The translations under genes were made by a program, and so were the position numbers. Below the pieces are notes generated by a model that was not told the DNA's origin, did not search any database, and saw nothing but the letters and a program-made list of their open reading frames with translations. A stretch of 64,000 nucleotides of DNA from NCBI GenBank assembly GCA_028456385.1, contig JALNQF010000026.1, positions 186,001-250,000 on the forward strand, written 5' to 3'. Each line of letters opens with the position of its first letter. The first letter of the stretch is position 1. Below are positions 56,777 to 64,000 of this stretch, piece by piece. Source of the stretch: Ophiosphaerella korrae. Its lineage: Eukaryota > Ascomycota > Dothideomycetes > Pleosporales > Phaeosphaeriaceae.

Positions 56777-59058
56777 TCAGCTCCGCGAAACACTCACCAG
56801 CACAAAGTAAACAATCCCACCGCTCACCAGCACTCCCACTTCTCGCCCCCCCATAGCAACCAGCCGATTAAATAACTCATCCTGCAGCGCTATAGCTGTC
56901 AGCCTCGTCTCCTCACCCCTCCGATCGGTAACCACAATCCCATCCGCGACCTTCCTGCCCATCGCCCACCCAACAACCAATTTCGCCTTCCAACTATACC
57001 CACCAACCTTCCTAATCTCGCTAATATCACCCACCGGGATGCTCCACAGCGGATGAAAGTCCTCACGATCGACGCTACCAATCGTCTTGTTACTTGAGAA
57101 GACGATGCACGGAATGGTTGCCTTAGTCGTGATGTACACGTGGCCCTTTTTGCCGTCGAAGCGCGACGGGAATGCAATGGGGCCGGAGGTCTTGTCTGCG
57201 TTTTTGGACGGTATAGCGCCGAGGCGGTTCTTTGCGTGGGTGGAGCCTGCTGCGGCTTTGAGTTTGTCTGCACCGATGGTAGTTTCGACGCCGCCTTTGG
57301 CGGTGCTGCGGAAGAAGTTCACTATCATATTAGATTTCTTAGTGCCTTTGGCGTCTTTAGCATTGTCGATGTCTGAGCCGCTGGTTTGCTGCGCGGTGGT
57401 TGGATTGTGGGACATGGCTTCGTCGAGTTCGGCTTGTGTGGCATCGAGTGGCCAGTCTGCTCCTGTGGCGCGGAGCTCTTCTTCACTGATGTCGACGAGG
57501 TTTTCAGGAGGGGGTTGGGCGGTGTGTAGTGGAGGAGGGAGAGGGGCTTTGTTGGCTTCGCCGATGCGGAGGAGAGTTATGGTGAGTTGGGCGTTGGTAG
57601 GAACACCTTTGAGTAGTGTGTTATGGAGTTCGAGTAGTTTTTGCCAGTTGGGTATCTTACGGTTTAACAGGTCGAGGCCTCGGATGATGATAGGGTTGCC
57701 AAAGAAGCCGAAACCGACGCCAAAAGTGATGCCTTTTGTGAACATGTACGATGTTACAAAGAGAGAGATTAGTAGAAGTGGTGCTACAACAACGGCAAGG
57801 CGATAATGATACTTATTCTTAGGGAAAGGAGGTATCGGATCCAACATACTTCAATCGTATTAGCGATGAATCTCTCACATAAATAGAGCTACTAACTTTG
57901 CAAAGCGTTCCCAGGTGTCAGTGACATCTCCAAGACCACGCATAATGGGGCGCATTTTAGTCCACATGGCTGTCTCCATAGGGGCTTTGGTCTTGTCATG
58001 GTGCATGGACGGAGTAGCGCCAGCAGTAACGTCTTTTGCATCCGCGACACTAACAGCTATTCGTGTAGGGTCCGGTACACTTTTCTCTTGCGCATCGCCT
58101 TCCGGCGGTTCGCCTTGAGGGTGCTTACCCGTAGCACTCGACAGAGCTACAGAAGCAATGCCATTGACGAAATTGGATGCTTCCTGCTCAACAGCTTCAC
58201 CCTTGTGGTTCTCGGGAGCTCCTGTCGCGCTGTCGGTGCTACCGAAAGTACGAACTTTCGGTTTTTGAACGCCTCCCTTGGAACTGACCAGTGCTATTGG
58301 AGCAGGTGGAAACATGATTTCTCGAGCTGGGGGGTAGATGATGACAGTGATTGGGATAAGCGAAATTAGGGGCATGATCAAGTCGAAAGTTCAGGCAAGG
58401 AAGTAGGCTGAGCAGAATCCAGCGGTACGACGAGTCTCTCTCCATGACCGTAGACGAACAATATGTTTGCCAAATGCTGTCATACCAATGCCCTAACATG
58501 TTAGTAAGTAGCAGGAGCAAATCTGAGTCATTGTCAACTTACTATGGTCATATATAGGCGCTCGACATTGGCACGCAATTTATCAGGAGAAAACTCCTCC
58601 TCATCTGCAATATTGAGATCCAATCCTCCGGGTGGAGGTGTGGTGAGCTCTTTGACGTGATACATTTGCTGCACATATTGAGTGGTGCTTCACGAAAACT
58701 CTTTTGATTTCACCTCACCTTATTGAATCAACGAATAAGTAGCCACAAGTCATCATCGGACAAACCGCCGACAAGTGGTCTTGCATCATGCTCTTTCGGC
58801 TCGTTCCTGTTCAGACGGGTAAGCACAAGATGCGATGAAGGAGTAGTTTCTTTACCATCCGAGATCTACAACCTCCTCTCCATGCCTAACCTGCGCAGCA
58901 CCCGCCTCTGTGGGGTGAGTAGCCTTTGCTGCTTGTAAGGCTAATGCATGGCTTTCTGCGGACGCATCTAGTAGCGTCGTTGTGGCGCCTTCGTGTTCTG
59001 TTGGGTCTGTGTCTGGAACAGGAAGCAGGTCTTTGAAGACCAACCCCTCGGTACTCAT
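56777..59058 (-). CDS. DUF3292-family membrane protein gene with two in-frame TGA codons
   Basis: Five exons fit by phase: 59058..58856, 58806..58719, 58668..58543, 58492..57897 and 57848..56777, for about 694 codons. Family marks are MSTEGLVFKDLLPVPDTDPT, DDDLWLLIR, QMYHVKELTTPPPGGLDL, FGKHIVRLRSWRETRRTAGF, MPLISLIPITVIIYPPARE and LDPIPPFPKNKYHYRLAVVV, ending in a hydrophobic helix; a GRAM/PH-like stretch (GHVYITTKATIPCIVFSS) lies near the end. Two codons in the chain are TGA: 58730..58728, where the family has Arg (R-F-N-K), and 58393..58391, where it has Trp (A-W-T). Both are explained by single C-to-T or G-to-A changes. All splice sites look intact, so this is a recently disabled gene, or two sequence errors. 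No splicing choice I tried removes the stops. Confidence 0.75.
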
Positions 59059-60987
59059 GGTGAGGTATTATGCAATGAAGGATAACGTGAGGCACGACAA
59101 GGTTTACATGAGATGTTTTGTTTGCTGTTGGCGAGCTTCGCTGGAGTTGCCATTGCGTCACTGTTGATGCGTTGAAGGTGCCGCGGAGCTGAAATGGCCA
59201 ACCCTCAACGCACCACTTTGCTCTACAATACATACTATATGCCCCAACATTCTAGAATTGGGCCGAAGATGCTGTCGGCCCTTTGCGAGGTAAAGTTTGA
59301 GCGACTACCTAAGACATGCGCTTTTGTGTATTTCCCATTGTCGGGGGTGCTATTCTCGCTTGTCGATCTGAGATTGCCGATCTGAAATCCTGATCCCCAC
59401 CTCTGCATTCGCATTCCCTGCTTTGATCCTCTCTGACCCTGCCTGCGATCCTCACAATGGAAGTAGAGGAGAAATTAAGCCTTGGAACAATACGGCACAC
59501 TCAGTACTATACCAGCATACACTCACATGTGCGTCATCTATGTAGTCAGTCGTTGCTCGTAGTAATTCAAGAGCCAGTTCCTCCTAGAGAAATCCGGATG
59601 CGGGATTTATGCTGTGTAATATACAGGGCAGCGTGCCAAACCTAGCATCATATGCAACAACATCAAAGACAGCGGACGAATGTTGCCCCGTTCGTGTAGT
59701 GCTGATCACATGATTCGCATCCTCAGATGCCTTCTCTGTATACTAACCTGTGTCTGGCATAGCCTCTTCGTTTTATAAAGTGCCAGGCCGCCATGTCGCT
59801 TATCCTCCATTGTTTCCACCGGGCTGAGTGGCCGCCCAATTCCCGGTAATTTACCTACCCATTGCTCAAAAATAGAATAAATATTCTCCACTTTTCTTAG
59901 ACCATATAATTCGTTTTGATTGAGCAAGTTTGGCGAGGTTAACCGCCTACAAAACATTAAGGAGGTATTGGAACCATCACCAAGATGAAGTCTTCATGGC
60001 GACAGGGCTTGGAGAAGAACGGATTAGGTGCTGTCGTAATACATGTCCAGGTTCTCCACGATTGCGGTGGGGCCTCTATTGTTTCTTCTCCGCTCCTTCC
60101 AGATCGGCATACGCCGAATCCGTGTTGGTCAGTCCCATGCATACACGAGTCATGCGATCGAAACAGCGTCCGAGCTTCATTGTGATCTCCCCTGCTCCCG
60201 AGTCACGGTTCAAGGTACTGCGGAGTGCTTCAGCAACTACCGGGTTTGATAAACTGCCGTTCCATAGTATGTCTTTGGCGCAGGTAAATGATGGGGACGA
60301 GACTCCAGCCTCGGGTTCCAGATGTAAACTAGATCCTGTCTTCTAAATGTTCAATTACTACACATTATGCCATGTTGGAATGGCTATTCTACCCATACTT
60401 GCCATTATCTACTATTATCGGAGCCAGACATAGGCCGAGATTCAACACTTTTCCCTAGAGTTTCTCAAGGCGGCTTTTTTAATTTCCACATTTGGTGCAT
60501 TTGCTTGTGAACGATCAAGTCCCTCGGCAGGACAGCTAAGCCAATGTGCCGCCCATCGCTGCCGTTCTTTTCACTCTTGTGGGCGGTACCCCCGCAATTC
60601 ATGTCATAGACTTGGGTCTAGCACAAGATGTTACTTCAGGATCGCAGAGATCGGTCCGCACACCGAACCAATTGCACCAACGCCCGTGCACATCCCTACT
60701 CATTCTGCCTCGTCCCGAAGTTATGCCAACAAGCAACAGGGCACGACGTCCCCGGAAAAAGCTTAATTCGTGGAGCAAGCCATCGCAAATGGTGCACACT
60801 CCGTCCCGAGCTTGAGGGCAAGGATGAGCCGCAATTTATACCATCGGATGCTCCTAGACCAAACCGGGCTGTGGGGCTTGCAGAGGTAAGTCAGGCGGTA
60901 GGAAGGTATAGGTATATAGATACTCGACCACTCGGCGCAAATACGTCTGTGTCTTTTCTATTCCAAGCACTGCTCCAGTTGCCTATC
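59059..60987. other. Gene-free stretch of 1.9 kb
   Basis: No intact gene is supported. The minus strand around 59957..59706 encodes a fragment (YGLRKVENIYSIFEQWVGKL, then PGIGRPLSPVETMEDK) faintly resembling the GCR1_C-type DNA-binding domain found in fungal tyrosine-recombinase (Crypton-like) proteins; this is a weak match. The region before 60988 is the promoter of the carboxylesterase gene. Confidence 0.4.
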
Positions 60988-62793
60988 ATGCTGAGCATCG
61001 CCACGCTCGCACTCGCACTGTCGACCAGCTTGGTCAGTGGCGCTCCTGCACCTCTTGCACCCCCTGCAGTTCCCTCTGCTCAAGTCAAGAATGGAACATA
61101 CACGGGCGTGCGCTCGGAGCAGTACAAGCAAGACTTCTTCTTGGGCATTCGTAAGTCGAACTCATTAGGTTCATATATATAAGATATCTGCTGACGTATA
61201 TTACAGCATACGCTCAGCCTCCGGTCGGCAATCTACGTTACAGAGTCCCAGCACCCTTGACCCAGACCTGGAAAGACGCGAAACCAGCTACCCAATACTC
61301 TAGCTCGGTACATACTCCACTAATCTCAATCAAGATGGCACATGCTAATTTGCCATAAGTGTTACGGCTATGGCACTGACCAACAAGGCTACGCTGTCTC
61401 AGAAGACTGTCTGTACCTGAACGTCATCCGCCCTGCTGGATCTGAAAAGCAAAACCTGCCAGTTGCAGTCTGGATCCATGGAGGTGGCTTCTTCATGGGC
61501 GGAGGTGGCGATCGACGCTACAACGCCTCCTTCACGGTTGAGAACTCCGTGAAGATTGGCAAGCCTATCATTGTCGTGAACTTCAACTATAGACTGAGTG
61601 CCTGGGGATTCTTGAGTGGAAGTGAAGAGTTTAAGTCCAACCCGCTCAACTTGGGTCTCCGTGATCAGCGCCTAGCTCTTCAATGGGTGCAAGAGAACAT
61701 CAAGGCCTTCGGAGGTGACCCCAAGCAAGTCACCATCTACGGTGAGAGCGCCGGAGGCGCGTCAGTCGGCTTCCACTTGACCGCATACGGCGGCCGGGAC
61801 GATAAGCTCTTCCGTGGCGCTATCATGCAATCTGGAAACCCCATCAACTTTGGAACGCTCCCTGATTATAAGGGCTACGCAGACCAATACAATGAGCTGA
61901 TCCAAAAGACAAACTGTGCCGGTCAGGCGAGCCCGCTTGAGTGCTTGAGGGCACTCCCTGCTGACCAGCTCAACTCAATTATCGGCGCAAATCAGAATAT
62001 CACATCTTGGATGCCAGTCGTTGATGGCGATTTCGTCAAGATGCACACCTCACGCCAGCTCGCGTCTGGGAACTTCGTCAAGGTTCCCATCATTGACGGC
62101 GCCAATTCTGACGAAGGCTCAGGTTTCAGCCCCCAGCCAGTAAACTCAACTGAGGACTTCACACGCTACGTCGAAGCCTCGGCGAAACCAAACAAGGTCC
62201 CTGCTGACCTTGTGCAAAAGCTGCTCAAAGCATATCCAGATGATCCCAAGGTCAACGTTATCGCCAACATGGGAGATGCGCGCCCTGGCTACCCTCCTGG
62301 TGTCCAGTTCCGCCGCTCTGCATCCTACTTTGGCGATCTAGTGTTCATTGCACCGCGCCGAAAGACATGTGAGACATGGGCCGCAGCCGGTCTTCCCGCA
62401 TACTGCTACCGATTCAACACGATCCCTGCTGGACTCCCACCTATCGTTGGTGTGACCCATTTCCAAGAAGTCGCGTTTGTCTTCCTGAACCTGGAAGGAA
62501 CCGGCTACGCCCCTATCGCCACACCTCCATTCCAGGGTATGCCTGAGAGTTACCGTGATTTATCGAGATTCATGAACAGCAACTGGGTCAGCTTCATTCA
62601 TGACTTGGATCCTAACTCGTGGAGGAAGTCGTTTGCCTGGCCAGGCAAAGAGGCGCTATGGGCAAAGTACGACAATGCGAACCCACAGGATATTGTTTTC
62701 GATGCGAATGTGACCAGTCACATGGAACCAGACACTTGGAGGAAGGAGGGTATCAAGCTGATCAACGATAACGCCGAGATTTTCTCACGATAG
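60988..62793 (+). CDS. Secreted type-B carboxylesterase/lipase
   Basis: Alpha/beta-hydrolase that cleaves carboxylic esters, predicted to be secreted. Three exons: 60988-61150, 61207-61307 and 61360-62793, with introns of 56 and 52 nt, give 565 residues. A signal peptide (MLSIATLALALSTSLVSGAP) comes first. Family blocks follow: GVRSEQYKQDFFLGIPYAQP across intron 1, EDCLYLNVIRP, VAVWIHGGGFFMGGG (oxyanion hole), FNYRLSAWGFL and TIYGESAGGASVGFHL with the nucleophile Ser in GESAG. The acid is in GANSDEGSGF and the His in VGVTHFQEVAFVF. Two upstream ATGs are out of frame or lack a signal sequence. Fungal members range from lipases to sterol esterases; the substrate is open. Confidence 0.93.
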
Positions 62794-63192
62794 ATATTAG
62801 GTTACTGACGTTGTGAAGAAATACCAATGTAATATAGTTACGAGCTAAGCAATAATGTTATGAATACTCGAATCGGTGGATGAAAAGCGCATTTCATCCT
62901 GCTGCCCAAAAGTCTTTTGTATCCCAGTAGAATCAAAAAAACTGTTAAAAAATTTGCCTATCGAAGAGCTCGTTCATGCAAGGGCATATCCCTTTAAAAT
63001 GTAACATGTTGTCAAGATATTGTTTCTCAAGAGCTTGATAATGTGGTAACGTCGTAAGTTATGACGTTACGCGTTGCCCCTCGCAACGGCACGTAGTGCT
63101 GTTGACTACGCGCACGAGCAGCCCCCACACCCCGGAACATCATCGCAAGCAACCACCCAACTAGCATCCATTCCAAAACGCATAGATTAACT
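62794..63192. other. Intergenic region
   Basis: The 3' flank of the esterase gene and promoter of the kinesin gene. The duplet taacgtcgtaagttatgacgtta near 63046-63068 is a near-perfect inverted repeat around a TGACGT-like core, of the kind bound by bZIP factors; functional use is unproven. Confidence 0.45.
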
Positions 63193-64000
63193 ATGGAGCC
63201 TCCACCACGGCCATCGAGTGCGCTTTTTGATGTATTCCTGCGATTGCGCCCCTCGCATTCGTCTAACGCGCGCTTCCTCACAGTCGAAGATGGCGAGGGA
63301 AGCCGTCCAACACACATCACCATCAAACCGCCGACAAACGATAACCGTAAGCGCGCTATAGAGAGATTCGCATTCACGCGGGTGTTTGAAGAGGATGCAC
63401 AGCAGAAAGAGCTTTTTGATAGCACAGGCATTGTGCCTATGATTGAGGGTGTATTGGGCGCACCAGGCCACCATGGACGAGACGGATTGTTAGCCACACT
63501 AGGTGTCACAGGCTCTGGAAAGGTGCATATTATGTGAAGTGAAGGCTGGGGATTTGGCTAATGTGGCTGTAGAGTCATACGATTTTGGGCACCAAGTCTC
63601 AGCGCGGCCTTGTTCAAATGTCCCTGGATGTTCTCTTCCAGACCTGCGCGGAGCAGCTTGTTCAATCTTTTTATGGCGCGCCGGCGTTTTCATCGCTCGC
63701 TGCAGCGGATGTGTCTGAGGCGCATATGTACACAGCAACAGCCTTTTTGGACTCCTTGTATGGAGATAATCAGTCAGAGCGATTCCCTTCACGGGCGCAG
63801 ACACCCATGCCGGTATGTACCAAGATTTTTATCTATTAGAATAATTTCTCCTGACCCTCCTCTGCCACCACCTGTTCAAGCATCTTCACATAATGTGACT
63901 GTTGCTCGGAAAGATCTGTATCGCGTACTGCAAGCTACTTTTGCTGGCAAACAGCATGCGAGCCCTTCTCTTCGGCTTGTTGACGGACTGTTTTCCAATA
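63193..64000 (+). CDS. Kinesin motor protein, 5' part, cut by the right edge
   Basis: Start of a kinesin-family microtubule motor. Exon 1 (63193-63522) begins MEPPPRPSSALFDVFLRLRP and carries FAFTRVFEEDAQQKELFD and the P-loop LGVTGSGK. A 50-nt intron (63523-63572, GTGCAT/TAG) joins to SHTILGTKSQRGLVQMSLDV in exon 2 (63573 to about 63812). After a GTATGT at 63813 a third protein-like frame opens (about 63844-64000: ISPDPPLPPPVQASSHNVTV, then ARKDLYRVLQATFAGKQHAS) and runs to the edge. The space between is only about 27-31 nt and the phases do not match, so either the third junction lies elsewhere or a small indel is present. The subfamily cannot be decided from this N-terminal part. Confidence 0.75.

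Noticed and set aside
59930..60346. A 138-residue plus-strand open frame
   Set aside because: No recognisable domain, and it starts at a non-ATG codon overlapping a degenerate region.
1..64000. tRNA or rRNA genes
   Set aside because: I scanned by eye for GGTTCGANNCC-type B boxes on both strands; the few GTTCGA occurrences (for example 6494 and 9574) have no cloverleaf partners.

Overview
The window looks like nuclear DNA of a filamentous ascomycete. Most genes are split by introns of about 45-80 nt with GTRNGT donors and CAG/TAG acceptors. The conserved genes are standard fungal ones: UTP21, NIC96, NDC80, MED17, MED27, PFK, ETR1, ISN1. Several lineage-restricted families (a BTB family, DUF7924, DUF3292, a DUF7626-like protein, a LaeA-like methyltransferase) suggest Dothideomycetes, probably Pleosporales. 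That placement is inference from recalled family distributions.

Layout. 1-3689: start of an unidentified minus-strand gene at the left edge, divergent from UTP21. 3690-8.7 kb: an accessory block with a broken BTB gene, a decayed duplicate fragment and a DUF7924 gene with a hexapeptide-repeat tail and a frameshift in a homopolymer. 8.7-12.1 kb: no gene seen. 12.1 kb: an acidic protein resembling yeast ECM13. 12.8-19.7 kb: the largest gene-free tract, strongly AT-rich from about 15.5 kb, with repeated CCTAGG cores. 19.7-31.4 kb: secreted M28 aminopeptidase, cytochrome b2-type dehydrogenase, MED27, a small Trp-rich protein with an in-frame TGA, NIC96 and ETR1. 32.5-45.1 kb: PFK, a short-chain dehydrogenase, NDC80, a Ser/Pro-rich protein, ISN1 split into tiny exons, and MED17. 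45.4-46.8 kb: a major-royal-jelly/yellow-like pseudogene. 47-52 kb: a FAR1-like zinc DNA-binding protein, a LaeA-like methyltransferase and a P450. 52.4-59 kb: a tail-anchored protein, a DUF7626-like protein and a DUF3292 gene with two in-frame TGA codons. 59-64 kb: a secreted carboxylesterase and the start of a kinesin gene.

Most intact genes do unlinked housekeeping jobs: ribosome assembly (UTP21), nuclear pore (NIC96), kinetochore (NDC80), transcription (MED17, MED27), glycolysis (PFK), mitochondrial fatty acid synthesis (ETR1) and purine salvage (ISN1). The only stretch with a secondary-metabolism flavour is the divergent LaeA-like methyltransferase/P450 pair beside the FAR1-like gene, but there is no backbone synthase.

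The most unusual signals are four consecutive exons of 25, 11, 21 and 15 nt in ISN1; several single genes broken at different stages of decay; an in-frame TGA followed by a protein-like extension; and abrupt C-rich to G-rich coding-strand switches near the 3' ends of several genes. I see no tRNA, rRNA, CRISPR array or intact transposon.
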